This document shows, piece after piece, positions 8,898 to 17,249 of a stretch of 64,000 nt of DNA. The notes beneath the pieces are model-generated. The model searched no databases, was not told the DNA's origin, and was given only the letters and a program-made list of their open reading frames with translations. Position numbers and translations under genes: made by a program. The DNA is taken from contig NZ_CP023692.1 in assembly GCF_008704935.1 (NCBI RefSeq), positions 3,323,501 through 3,387,500 of the forward strand, written 5' to 3'. Origin of the DNA: Streptomyces vinaceus (GTDB lineage: Bacteria; Actinomycetota; Actinomycetes; Streptomycetales; Streptomycetaceae). Position 1 is the first letter of the stretch; every line of letters begins with the position of its first letter.

Positions 8898-10514
8898 TCA
8901 GGCGGCGTCTGCTTCGACCTCGGTTCCGGTTTCGGCTGCGCCTTCGCCCGCGCCGTCCGACCCGCCGGCGACCAGCCGGGCGAGTTCGAGGCGCTTGATC
9001 TTGGTGGTGGCGGTCTGCGGGACGTCCTGGAGACGCCACTGGACCGGCGCGGCCAGCTTCGGCAGCCCGATGACCGCGGACTTCCACGCGATCAGGTCGA
9101 GCGGCTTGTCGTCGCGCGTGCAGACGACGGGGACCGGGACGCCGTCGGCGCCGGGGATGATGATGACCTCGATCAGCTCGTGGAGCCGGGTGAAGAGCTT
9201 GTCCTCGATCTCCAGGGTCGAGCCGATGCCCGGGATCTCGTCGACCTCGCGGTCGAGCAGGTGCAGGCAGCCCCACTTGGTGCGGTAGCCGAGGTCACCC
9301 ATGCGCCACCAGCCGTCGTTCACCTGCTTCTCCCAGCGCTCGTGCTCGGAGTGGTAGGTGATGATGCGGCCGTCGGACTTGATCTCGATGAAGCCGGGGT
9401 TCGTCTTGGTGACGGGGTTGCCGTCGCGGCTGACGACGCGGACGCCGGTCATGCCGGGGAAGGGGGAGCCGACGCAGCGGCCGTCGAAGTCGGCGCCGCC
9501 CTTGCGGGTGTAGGTGCGGGCCGCGATGGGGCCGACCTCGCTCTGGCCGTAGGCCTGGGCGAAGAGCGCGTTCTTCCGCTTGCTCGCCTTGAGCAGGATG
9601 CTGACCGTGCGCGGGTGGATCGCGTCGAAGGTCGAGCTGAAGTACTTGACGTTGGCGAGGGGGCCGCGGGGGTCCTCGGCCAGCGCCTCCCAGCGCAGGA
9701 ACGTGTTGGGGTGGGCCTCGATGAACCCGGGCGGGACCTGGGCGAAGATGTCGCCGACGGTCTCCGGGTCGTCCTCCTTGAGCACGATCAGGGTGTGGCC
9801 CTGGAGGATCGAGATCGGCATGGCCGTGAACATCCGGGAGTGGACGAACGACACGTGGACCGCGACCGGTTCGCGCTTGGGGACGGCCGAGAAGACCGTG
9901 GCCTGCGGTCGGTAGCGGGCCTCGAAGGTGTGGCCGGTGTGGACGGCGAGCTTCGGGGTACCGGTGGTGCCCGAGGTGTGCGTGATCAGGGTGGGGTGGT
10001 CCGGCGGCATCGGGATGGCCGGGACGCGGGTGACACCGGCGAGCGAGGCCAGTTCGGTGGCCTGGTCGTAGGAACCCTTGGTCAGCAGCACCGCGGCCGT
10101 GATGTCGAAGATCTCGGCCGGCAGGTTGTCCTCAAGCTTTTCCTGGTCGGTGATCAGGAAGGGCTGGTCGATGCGGCGTACGAGCGTCGCGACCGTCTCG
10201 CCGTCCAGCTTGGGGGACAGCAGGGCCGGGATCGCGCCGATGCGGGCGATCGCGCAGGCCAGCAGCGAGATGTCGAAGCCGTCGGACTTGTGCACGACGA
10301 CGTGGTGGTTGGGCCGTACGCCGACCGACCACAGGCGGGAGGCGAAGTCGTCGATCAGGTCCGCGAGTTCGGTGAAGGTGGGGCGGCGCCCGAGCTGCGG
10401 GGCGATGTCCAGGTCGTGGTCCATGACCACGAGGCCCGCGGGGGTGCGGGCGGCCGCTCGGTCGAAGAGCGTACCCAGCCGGATGCCCTTGTTTCCTATG
10501 CGCTGGAGAAGCAT
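8898..10514 (-). CDS. AMP-forming ligase, candidate nitrite-dependent diazotising enzyme (CreM-like)
   Basis: This 538-residue adenylate-forming enzyme has the P-loop THTSGTTGTPK at residues 179-189, an A5-type AYGQSEVGP motif, the A7-like WRMGDLGYRT and a C-terminal lysine segment TTKIKRLE. There is no adjoining carrier protein and no PKS or NRPS in the window. CreM and AvaA6, members of the same superfamily, use ATP and nitrite to convert aryl amines to diazo compounds. The position upstream of CreE- and CreD-like genes supports this role. Ordinary activation of an aryl acid as CoA ester or acyl-AMP is the alternative. The ATG at 10514 opens directly into conserved sequence. Confidence 0.72.
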   Translation of the reverse strand: MLLQRIGNKGIRLGTLFDRAAARTPAGLVVMDHDLDIAPQLGRRPTFTELADLIDDFASRLWSVGVRPNHHVVVHKSDGFDISLLACAIARIGAIPALLSPKLDGETVATLVRRIDQPFLITDQEKLEDNLPAEIFDITAAVLLTKGSYDQATELASLAGVTRVPAIPMPPDHPTLITHTSGTTGTPKLAVHTGHTFEARYRPQATVFSAVPKREPVAVHVSFVHSRMFTAMPISILQGHTLIVLKEDDPETVGDIFAQVPPGFIEAHPNTFLRWEALAEDPRGPLANVKYFSSTFDAIHPRTVSILLKASKRKNALFAQAYGQSEVGPIAARTYTRKGGADFDGRCVGSPFPGMTGVRVVSRDGNPVTKTNPGFIEIKSDGRIITYHSEHERWEKQVNDGWWRMGDLGYRTKWGCLHLLDREVDEIPGIGSTLEIEDKLFTRLHELIEVIIIPGADGVPVPVVCTRDDKPLDLIAWKSAVIGLPKLAAPVQWRLQDVPQTATTKIKRLELARLVAGGSDGAGEGAAETGTEVEADAA

Positions 10515-10611
10515 GGCCTCGTTCTCTCAAGAGTGTCTTCGATGGCGTACGGGGAGTGGGCCGGCACCGGGAGGGAAGCCGGTGCCGGCGTCCGGGTGCG
10601 GCAACGCGGGC

Positions 10612-11154
10612 TCAGCGGCCTTCGACGACGTCGCGGATGCGGGCGAGGGTGGCGTCGAGGTCGCCGACGAGCTTCTCGGTCCAGTCCGTGATGAACTGCT
10701 TGCGCTGGACCTCGTCCAGGTCGGCGACGATCTTGTGGATGCCGGCGGTGGCCTTGCCCATCCGGAAGTGGTGCACGAGGACCGAGCCCTGCTGCGCCGG
10801 CTCGATGTCGAAGCCCCAGATGGACTCCTGGTCCTCCTGGGCGTGGGTCAGCATCATCCAGCGGAAGGTGCGGCCGGGCTCGGCCGCCGTGACGCGGGCC
10901 TCGGTGTACCAGGTGCCGCGGACCAGCGGGGCCCAGCCGACGACGTCCTCGGCGCGCAGGTTCTCGCCGCGGAAAATCGCACCGACGGTGGAGGGTTCGC
11001 CTGAAATCCACTCGCCGCCCATGCATTCCGGGCTCCACTCGGCGCTCCGGGTCAGGTCGCTGACGACGTCGTAGATCTCCTGCGCAGTGGCCGCGACGGG
11101 AATGTCCGCGCGAACCTCGAAAAGCGGGGTCGAGTCGATGATGGAGTTCGTCAT
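10612..11154 (-). CDS. SRPBCC (START-like) family protein
   Basis: This 180-residue protein of the polyketide cyclase/dehydrase-like SRPBCC fold has an N-terminal strand VRADIPVAATAQEIYDVVSDL, then LTRSAEWSPECMGGEW and a C-terminal amphipathic helix. Such proteins bind hydrophobic ligands and can act as cyclases or aromatases. It is 97 bp upstream of the AMP-ligase in the same direction and probably heads that operon. A GTG start at 11202 is possible, but the ATG at 11154 gives the usual family length. No catalytic residues can be assigned. It may bind or protect an aromatic or diazo intermediate (inference). Confidence 0.75.
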   Translation of the reverse strand: MTNSIIDSTPLFEVRADIPVAATAQEIYDVVSDLTRSAEWSPECMGGEWISGEPSTVGAIFRGENLRAEDVVGWAPLVRGTWYTEARVTAAEPGRTFRWMMLTHAQEDQESIWGFDIEPAQQGSVLVHHFRMGKATAGIHKIVADLDEVQRKQFITDWTEKLVGDLDATLARIRDVVEGR

Positions 11155-11199
11155 GGCTGAAATAATGCTGCTCGCCCAATCACCGCTCAAGACGCTTAT

Positions 11200-11227
11200 C
11201 ACGGGTCCATCAGGTCTTTTACCCGTG
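11200..11227. promoter_or_regulatory. Inverted repeat CACGGGT-N14-ACCCGTG, possible operator
   Basis: A perfect 7-bp inverted repeat (11200-11206 and 11221-11227) lies 46 bp upstream of the SRPBCC start, in the only spacer able to hold the promoter of the minus-strand ligase/CreE/CreD operon. Size and spacing would fit a dimeric repressor such as a TetR- or MarR-type protein. No such regulator is encoded nearby, so the binding partner is unknown. Confidence 0.35.
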
Positions 11228-11259
11228 TATTACGCAACAAAAATAAAGACATGCGGGAA

Positions 11260-11289
11260 CGGCGCTGCGACAAAAATTCCGCAGCGCCG
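11260..11289 (-). terminator. Stem-loop terminator after the MDR oxidoreductase
   Basis: CGGCGCTGCG (11260-11269) pairs with CGCAGCGCCG (11280-11289) around a 10-nt loop. It lies 30 bp after the oxidoreductase stop. Short T-rich stretches follow on the plus side and within about 25 nt on the minus side. It would separate the oxidoreductase transcript from the SRPBCC operon. Confidence 0.6.
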
Positions 11290-11318
11290 CCGGCAGTTTT
11301 TTCCCGCAGCTTTTTCCG

Positions 11319-12299
11319 TCAGGAACGCGCGCGCAGTACCAGCTTTCCCGTCACCTTGCCCTCGTCCAGCAGGCGGTGCGCCTCGGCCGCCGCCGACAGC
11401 GGCAGCACCTCGGTGCCGCGCGGCCGCAGCAGTCCGGCCGCCGTCAGCTTGTTGACGTGGGCGGCGGCGGCGGCGAGCCGGCCAGCGGTGGCGTGCGAGA
11501 TCGCGAAGCCGCGGACCGAACAGTCCTTGAGGTAGAGCGGGCCCACGGGCAGCACGGGGCGGGTGCGCATCCCCGACAGCAGCACGATCCGGCCGCGGCT
11601 GGCGAGCAGGTCCACCGCGGTCTCCAGGTCGTTGCGGGCGGAGGTGTCGACGTGGATGTCCACCCCGTCCGGGGCGAGCTCGCGGACCCGGCCCGGCACG
11701 TCGGGGTCGTTGTAGTCGATGACCTCGGCCGCGCCGAGCTCCCGTACGTAGTCGAAGTCGCGCGGCGAGGACGTGGCGATGACCCGGGCTCCGGCGTGCG
11801 CGGCCATCGTGACCAGGGCACTGCCCACGTTGCCCGCGGCGCCCAGGACCAGCGCGGTGTCGCCGGCGGTGATGCCGCCCTGGTCGAAGAGGGCGAGGTA
11901 GGCCGTGACGGCCGGGTGCGCGAGGGCCACCGCGTCGACCGGGTCCACCCCCTCGGGCAGCGGGTAGAGCCGCTCGGCCGGGACGACGGCCTGCTCCGCG
12001 GCGGCGCCCTGGCGCCCGTCGTGCCCGAGGCTGTTGCACCAGACCCGGTCCCCCGGCGCGAAGCGGTGGGCGACCGCCGGGCCGGCGGACAGCACGGTCC
12101 CGACGAGGTCGCGGCCGATCACGAAAGGGAAGTCGAGCGGGGTGCGCCAGGCACCCGAGCGGACGAAGGTGTCGACGTGGTTGACGGAGACGACGTCGAC
12201 CTCGACGAGCACGTCGGACGGCCCCGGCTGCGGAGCGGGCAGCTCACCGAAGCGGATGAGCTCCGCGGGACCCAACTGTTCGATATAGGCGGCATGCAT
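11319..12299 (-). CDS. Zinc-independent MDR oxidoreductase (quinone reductase type)
   Basis: This 326-residue medium-chain dehydrogenase/reductase has a GroES-like N-domain (VDVVSVNHVDTFVRSGAW, FVIGRDLVGTV) and a Rossmann domain with VLGAAGNVGSALVTMAA for NADPH. The structural zinc cysteine cluster is absent, which places it with quinone oxidoreductases and enoyl reductases. The ATG at 12299 starts directly at the conserved first strand. It faces the DAHP synthase gene across a 225-bp divergent promoter region, so joint control is likely. Possible roles are reduction of a quinoid or diazoquinone intermediate, or self-protection (inference). Confidence 0.82.
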   Translation of the reverse strand: MHAAYIEQLGPAELIRFGELPAPQPGPSDVLVEVDVVSVNHVDTFVRSGAWRTPLDFPFVIGRDLVGTVLSAGPAVAHRFAPGDRVWCNSLGHDGRQGAAAEQAVVPAERLYPLPEGVDPVDAVALAHPAVTAYLALFDQGGITAGDTALVLGAAGNVGSALVTMAAHAGARVIATSSPRDFDYVRELGAAEVIDYNDPDVPGRVRELAPDGVDIHVDTSARNDLETAVDLLASRGRIVLLSGMRTRPVLPVGPLYLKDCSVRGFAISHATAGRLAAAAAHVNKLTAAGLLRPRGTEVLPLSAAAEAHRLLDEGKVTGKLVLRARS

Positions 12300-12353
12300 G
12301 GTTCGGATTCTGTTCGCAGCGGCCGCCGCGGGAAACCCCGTGCTGCTTTTCAA

Positions 12354-12411
12354 TCAGGTGTGACTTCTGAGCCAGGATGCGGCTTTGTCAGGTGCGGCCA
12401 CCCCACCTGAC
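12354..12411. promoter_or_regulatory. Divergent promoter region with TCAGGTG repeats
   Basis: The 225-bp spacer between the oxidoreductase and DAHP synthase holds the inverted repeat GTCAGGTG (12387-12394) and CACCTGAC (12404-12411), separated by 9 nt. A further direct copy, TCAGGTG, is at 12354-12360. Three copies of one heptamer in a divergent spacer suggest an operator controlling the 3-hydroxyanthranilate genes. The regulator is unknown. This element differs from the CGTTCCC boxes elsewhere in the cluster. Confidence 0.45.
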
Positions 12412-12524
12412 GGAGTGACTATCGGCCGGTGGGTGCCATCCGAATAACCCAGCAGCATCGATAATCCGCCACCCCTCAGTTCTGCCCATGCGCCAGACTT
12501 GGGCCCATTTCCTGGGAGTTTCCT

Positions 12525-13697
12525 GTGGTTACAGCTTCACTCACCGTCAGAAAAGCATCAGCCCTACAGCAGCCCGACTGGGCCGATTTTCCTGAATTGA
12601 CCAAAGTGAAGGACGATCTTTCCCAGCGTCCCGCACTGGTCAATGCCGGAGACGTCCGCCGCCTGCGTTCCCACCTCGCGCGGGTGGCGGCGGGCGAGGC
12701 CTTCGTCGTCCAGGCGGGCGACTGCGCCGAGGACCCGGCGGAGTGCGACGCCGGCTACATCGCCCGCAAGTCCGCCCTCCTCGACATGCTCGCCGGCACG
12801 CTCAAGATGATCACGCACAAGCCGGTGGTCCGGATCGGCCGCCTCGCCGGCCAGTTCGCCAAGCCGCGCTCGCGCCCGACCGAGATCGTGGACGGCGTCG
12901 AACTGCCGGTCTACCGGGGTCACATGGTCAACGGCCCCGAGGCCGGCCTGGCCGACCGCCTGCCCGACCCCTTCCGCCTGCTCGCCGGCTACCGGTCCGC
13001 CGCGCAGGCCATGGCCCACCTCGGCTGGACCGACCCGGCCCGCCGCTCCGGCATCTGCCCGCCGGTGTGGACCAGCCACGAGGCACTGCTCCTCGACTAC
13101 GAACTGCCGATGATGCGCTGGGACGAGGAGGGCAGCCCGCTGCTGACCTCGACCCACTTCCCGTGGATCGGCGAGCGCACCCGCCAGATCGACGGACCCC
13201 ACGTGGACATGCTGGCCGGGGTCGTCAACCCCGTCGCCTGCAAGGTCGGCCCGTCGATGGAGCCGGAGGAGCTCATCGAGCTCTGCCGGCGCCTTGACCC
13301 CTGGTGCGAGCCCGGCCGCCTCACCCTGATCGCCCGCATGGGCGCCGACCTCGTCGCCGAGCGCCTGCCCGCGCTGGTGGACGCGGTACGGCAGGCCGGA
13401 CACCCGGTGATCTGGCTGACCGACCCCATGCACGGCAACACCTTCTCCGCCCCCGGCGGTCACAAGACCCGGCTCGTCGAGACCGTCGTCAAGGAGATCC
13501 AGGGCTTCCAGGCGGCCGTGGCCCAGGGCGGCGGCGTGGCGGGCGGACTCCACCTGGAGACCACCCCGGACGACGTCACCGAGTGCGCGACCGCCGAGGA
13601 CCAGCTGCACACGGTCGGAGACAAGTACACGAGCCTGTGCGACCCCCGCCTCAACCCGAACCAGGCCTACGCCGTGGTGACGCAATGGCGAGCCTGA
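12525..13697 (+). CDS. Class II 3-deoxy-D-arabino-heptulosonate 7-phosphate synthase
   Basis: This 390-residue plant-type (AroAII) DAHP synthase condenses phosphoenolpyruvate with erythrose 4-phosphate, the first shikimate step. Motifs include FVVQAGDCAED, VVRIGRLAGQFAKPRS, TSHEALLLDYE and WLTDPMHGNT, with the metal and substrate residues in place. A GTG start with a GGGAG ribosome site just upstream was chosen. At about 390 residues it is shorter than the ~450-residue housekeeping enzyme, as is usual for cluster-borne copies such as PhzC. It should raise chorismate supply for the PhzE and PhzD steps that follow. Confidence 0.93.
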   Translation: MVTASLTVRKASALQQPDWADFPELTKVKDDLSQRPALVNAGDVRRLRSHLARVAAGEAFVVQAGDCAEDPAECDAGYIARKSALLDMLAGTLKMITHKPVVRIGRLAGQFAKPRSRPTEIVDGVELPVYRGHMVNGPEAGLADRLPDPFRLLAGYRSAAQAMAHLGWTDPARRSGICPPVWTSHEALLLDYELPMMRWDEEGSPLLTSTHFPWIGERTRQIDGPHVDMLAGVVNPVACKVGPSMEPEELIELCRRLDPWCEPGRLTLIARMGADLVAERLPALVDAVRQAGHPVIWLTDPMHGNTFSAPGGHKTRLVETVVKEIQGFQAAVAQGGGVAGGLHLETTPDDVTECATAEDQLHTVGDKYTSLCDPRLNPNQAYAVVTQWRA

Positions 13698-13716
13698 ACC
13701 AGCAGGGAGATTGGAC

Positions 13717-14487
13717 ATGGAGAACAAGGTCGCCCTCGTCACAGGAGCCGCGGGAGGCATCGGTCTTGCCGTAGCCCGCCGGCTCGCCGAAGAGGGCGCG
13801 ACGGTGGCCGCGGTCGACCGGGACGCCGACCGGCTGCGGGAATCGGTGGAGAAACTGGTCGCCGACGGGCTGGACGTCCACGCCCACCCGGCCGACGTCA
13901 CCGTCACCGCGCAGGTCGAGGCCGTCGTCGACGCGGTCGAGACGGAACTGGGCCCGCTGGACTTCCTCGTCAACACGGCCGGGATCCTGCGCCTGGGCGA
14001 GGTACGGGACTTCAGCGACGAGGACTGGCTGCAGACCTTCGAGGTCAACGTCAGCGGCGTCTTCCGGCTGTCCCGCGCCGCCGTCAACCGGATGATCCCC
14101 CGCAACCGCGGGGCCATCGTCACGGTCGCCTCGAACGCCTCCGGCACCCCGCGCACCGCCATGGGCGCGTACGGAGCCTCCAAGGCCGCCGCGACCATGC
14201 TCACCAAGACGCTCGGCCTGGAGGTGGCCAAGCACAACATCCGCTGCAACATCGTCGCCCCCGGCTCCACCGACACGGCGATGCTCGCCTCCATGTGGGA
14301 GGACGAGCAGGGCCCCGCGAGGACCATCGCGGGCAGCCCCGAGTCCTTCAAGGTCGGCATCCCGCTCGGCAAGCTCGCCCGGACCAACGACATCGCCGAA
14401 TCCGTGATCTTCCTGCTCTCCGACCGCGCGGCGCACATCACCCTGCACGTCCTCACCGTGGACGGCGGAGCCACGCTCGGCGCGTGA
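13717..14487 (+). CDS. SDR dehydrogenase, 2,3-dihydro-2,3-dihydroxybenzoate dehydrogenase type
   Basis: This 256-residue short-chain dehydrogenase has the cofactor motif TGAAGGIGLAVARRL, the NTAGILRLGEV loop and the catalytic S-Y-K set (VASNASGT, then YGASKAAATML). It resembles EntA/DhbA enzymes. In a PhzE/PhzD context this activity oxidises trans-2,3-dihydro-3-hydroxyanthranilate to 3-hydroxyanthranilate. The ATG at 13717 follows AGGGAG with good spacing and is preferred over the TTG six bases earlier. It lies 19 bp after DAHP synthase, in the same operon. Confidence 0.88.
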   Translation: MENKVALVTGAAGGIGLAVARRLAEEGATVAAVDRDADRLRESVEKLVADGLDVHAHPADVTVTAQVEAVVDAVETELGPLDFLVNTAGILRLGEVRDFSDEDWLQTFEVNVSGVFRLSRAAVNRMIPRNRGAIVTVASNASGTPRTAMGAYGASKAAATMLTKTLGLEVAKHNIRCNIVAPGSTDTAMLASMWEDEQGPARTIAGSPESFKVGIPLGKLARTNDIAESVIFLLSDRAAHITLHVLTVDGGATLGA

Positions 14488-14565
14488 GCCCGGCCCCGCC
14501 GCTCCCGCCCACCCCATCCACTCCTGCGCACCCCTTTTGAGGAACAGACATCCGAGAGGACAGTC

Positions 14566-15189
14566 ATGGCCGGCATACCGACCATCGAGCCCTATCCCCT
14601 CCCGACCGCGGGAGACATTCCCCCGTCCGTACCGCAGTGGACCTTCGACCCTGACCGGGCCGTACTGCTCGTCCACGACATGCAGCGCTACTTCCTCGCG
14701 CCGTTCCCCGACGCGCTGCGCGCCGAGCTGACGGACAACGCCGTCCTGCTGCGGGAGCACTTCAAGGCCCACGGCGCCCCCGTCGCCTACACCGCCCAGC
14801 CCGGCGGCATGACCCCCGAGCAGCGCGGGCTGCTCGCCGACATCTGGGGCCCGGGGATGCGTACGACGCCCGAGGACCGCGAGGTGGTCCCCGCGCTCGC
14901 GCCCGCCCCCGAGGACTGGGTCTGCACCAAGTGGCGCTACAGCGCCTTCTTCAACACCGACCTGCTGGAGCGCATGCGCGCGGCCGGCCGGGACCAGCTC
15001 GTCATCTGCGGCGTCTACGCCCACGTCGGAGTGCTGACCACGGCCATCGAGTCCTTCAGCCACGACATCCAGACCTTCCTGGTCGCTGACGCGACCGGCG
15101 ACTTCAGCGAGCTGGAGCACCGGCTGGCCATCGACTACGCGTCCAAGCGGTGCGCGGTCGTCACCACCGCCAAGGAGATCGCGGGATGA
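14566..15189 (+). CDS. phzD: Isochorismatase-family ADIC hydrolase
   Basis: At 207 residues, this protein matches PhzD in length and sequence ([55 protein letters not shown]). The acid-base residues Asp38 and Lys122 fall at the positions known for Pseudomonas PhzD. It hydrolyses the enolpyruvyl ether of 2-amino-2-deoxyisochorismate to pyruvate and 2,3-dihydro-3-hydroxyanthranilate. No PhzF, PhzA/B or PhzG genes are present, so the product is not a phenazine. Its stop overlaps the phzE start (ATGA). Confidence 0.95.
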   Translation: MAGIPTIEPYPLPTAGDIPPSVPQWTFDPDRAVLLVHDMQRYFLAPFPDALRAELTDNAVLLREHFKAHGAPVAYTAQPGGMTPEQRGLLADIWGPGMRTTPEDREVVPALAPAPEDWVCTKWRYSAFFNTDLLERMRAAGRDQLVICGVYAHVGVLTTAIESFSHDIQTFLVADATGDFSELEHRLAIDYASKRCAVVTTAKEIAG

Positions 15190-17117
15190 CCTCACCCCTG
15201 CTGGCCCGCATCCTGGGCCCCAACCCACCCCCCTTCGCCCTTCTCTACCGTCCCGAGGCCACCGGTCCCGGAATCCTCGACGTGATCATCGGCGAGAGCG
15301 CCACCGTCGACTCGCTGGCGCATCTCCGTGCGTCAGGTGCCGCGGACGGAGCGGACGGAGCGCACGGACGGACCACGTCGGCCGGGCCGGCCGCGGGCGG
15401 CGCCCGGCACGAGGTGCTCGCCCTCGTCCCGTACCGGCAGATCTCCGAGCGGGGCTTCGCCGCCCCCGAGGAGGACACCCCGCTGGTCGCGATGACCGTC
15501 ACCGGACAGGAGCGGATCTCGCTGGTCGAGGCGCTCGCCCGGATCCCCGACCTGCCGATCGAGCTCGAAGGAGGAGCGTTCGACGTCTCCGACGAGGAGT
15601 ACGCGGACACCGTGCGCCGGGTGATCGCCGACGAGATCGGCGAGGGCGCGGGCGCCAACTTCGTCCTGAAGCGGTCCTGGACCACCGGCATCCGCGCGTA
15701 CTCCACCGGCCACGCCCTGACCCTCTTCCGGCGGCTGCTGGAGCGCGAGTCCGGGGCGTACTGGACCTTCGTCGTGCACACCGGCGAACGCACCCTCGTC
15801 GGCGCCAGCCCCGAGCGGCACGTCAGCCTGCGCGAGGGCACCGCCGTCATGAACCCGATCAGCGGCACGTACCGCTACCCGGCGGCCGGGCCCTCGCTGC
15901 CGGAGGTCATGGACTTCCTCGCCGACACCAAGGAGGTCGACGAGCTCTACATGGTGGTGGACGAGGAACTCAAGATGATGGCCCGGATCTGCGAGGGCGG
16001 TGCCCGCGTCGACGGCCCGTACCTCAAGGAGATGGCCCGCCTCGCCCACACCGAGTACTTCATCGAGGGACGCAGTACGCGCCCCCCGGAGGAGATCCTG
16101 CGCGAGACCCTGTTCGCCCCGACCGTCACCGGCAGCCCGCTGGAGAGCGCGGCCCAGGTGATCGCCAAGTACGAGCCCCGGGGCCGGGGTTACTACAGCG
16201 GCGTGCTGGCGCTGATCGGCCGCGACGAGCAGGGCGGCGACGCCCTCGACTCCTCCATCCTGATCCGCACGGCCGACATCGGCGCCGGCGGCGAGGTCCG
16301 CATCGGGGTGGGCGCCACCCTCGTACGCCATTCCGATCCCTGGTCGGAGGTGGCCGAGACCGCCGCCAAGGCGGCCGGGCTGCTCGCGGCCCTCGAATCG
16401 GGGGGCGGCAAGACCCGCTTCGCCACCCATCCCACCGTCCGCGCGGCCCTGGAGGACCGCAACCGCACCATCGCCGGCTACTGGCTCAAGGAGGACCAGG
16501 ACCGGGCGGCCGTCGATCCGGAGCTGGCCGGCCGGACCGTGCTGGTGATCGACGCCGAGGACACGTTCACGGCGATGATCGCCCGCCAGCTCGACTCCAT
16601 CGGGCTGGACGTGACGATCCGCCGGTACGACGAGCCGTACTCCTTCGACGGACACGACCTGGTGGTGATGGGCCCCGGCCCGGGCGACCCCCGGGACGGG
16701 GCCCACCCCAAGATCGCCCACCTGCGCACGGCGATACGGCACCTGCTGGACGAGCGGCGGCCCTTCCTGGCCGTCTGCCTCAGCCACCAGGTGCTCTCCA
16801 CGGCGCTCGGCTTCGACCTGGTCCGCCGCAGCGAGCCCAACCAGGGCGTGCAGAAGGAGATCGACTTCTTCGGCAGACCCGAACGGGTGGGTTTCTACAA
16901 CACCTTCGCCGCCCGCTCGCTCGGCGATTCGGCCGTCGTGCCCGGTGTCGGGCTCGTGGACATCAGCCGGGATCCGCAGACCGGCGAGGTGCACGCCCTG
17001 CGCGGGCCGCACTTCGCCTCCATGCAGTTCCACGCGGAGTCGGTGCTGACACAGAACGGACCGCGCATCACCGGGGACCTGCTGGCCTCGCTGACCGCGC
17101 GGATGCTCGCCGCCTGA
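15186..17117 (+). CDS. phzE: 2-Amino-2-desoxy-isochorismate synthase (PhzE type)
   Basis: This 643-residue fusion has an anthranilate-synthase-like chorismate-binding domain (~1-430; [44 protein letters not shown]) and a C-terminal class I glutamine amidotransferase. The amidotransferase has its nucleophile in [10 protein letters not shown] and catalytic His in [10 protein letters not shown]. PhzE aminates chorismate to ADIC without eliminating pyruvate. The adjacent phzD supports ADIC, rather than anthranilate, as the product. A short Ala/Gly-rich insert (residues ~60-75) is lineage-specific. The ATG overlaps the phzD stop, so the two are translationally coupled. Confidence 0.93.
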   Translation: MTSPLLARILGPNPPPFALLYRPEATGPGILDVIIGESATVDSLAHLRASGAADGADGAHGRTTSAGPAAGGARHEVLALVPYRQISERGFAAPEEDTPLVAMTVTGQERISLVEALARIPDLPIELEGGAFDVSDEEYADTVRRVIADEIGEGAGANFVLKRSWTTGIRAYSTGHALTLFRRLLERESGAYWTFVVHTGERTLVGASPERHVSLREGTAVMNPISGTYRYPAAGPSLPEVMDFLADTKEVDELYMVVDEELKMMARICEGGARVDGPYLKEMARLAHTEYFIEGRSTRPPEEILRETLFAPTVTGSPLESAAQVIAKYEPRGRGYYSGVLALIGRDEQGGDALDSSILIRTADIGAGGEVRIGVGATLVRHSDPWSEVAETAAKAAGLLAALESGGGKTRFATHPTVRAALEDRNRTIAGYWLKEDQDRAAVDPELAGRTVLVIDAEDTFTAMIARQLDSIGLDVTIRRYDEPYSFDGHDLVVMGPGPGDPRDGAHPKIAHLRTAIRHLLDERRPFLAVCLSHQVLSTALGFDLVRRSEPNQGVQKEIDFFGRPERVGFYNTFAARSLGDSAVVPGVGLVDISRDPQTGEVHALRGPHFASMQFHAESVLTQNGPRITGDLLASLTARMLAA

Positions 17118-17123
17118 CGCGGC

Positions 17124-17156
17124 GCGGGGCGGTCCGGCATGCCCGGACCGCCCCGC
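17124..17156 (+). terminator. GC-rich stem-loop after phzE
   Basis: GCGGGGCGGTCCGG (17124-17137) pairs perfectly with 17143-17156 around a 5-nt loop, starting 7 bp after the phzE stop. There is no T tract, which is common for Streptomyces terminators. It may end or attenuate the DAHP synthase-to-phzE transcript before the KAS III gene. Confidence 0.6.
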
Positions 17157-17249
17157 GGCCCCGTACCTGACAAGGTCCCGAAGACGCCGTTGTCGGCATT
17201 TCCGCGGGACGGAACCATGAGTTTCACGCAGTGTTGAGGAGTCGTAGAA

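Noticed and set aside
12301..12318. GTTCGGA/GTTCGCA spaced 11 bp as a further SARP site
   Set aside because: It abuts the start codon of the oxidoreductase gene and lies over 200 bp from the DAHP synthase start. It matches the CGTTCCC consensus only partly.
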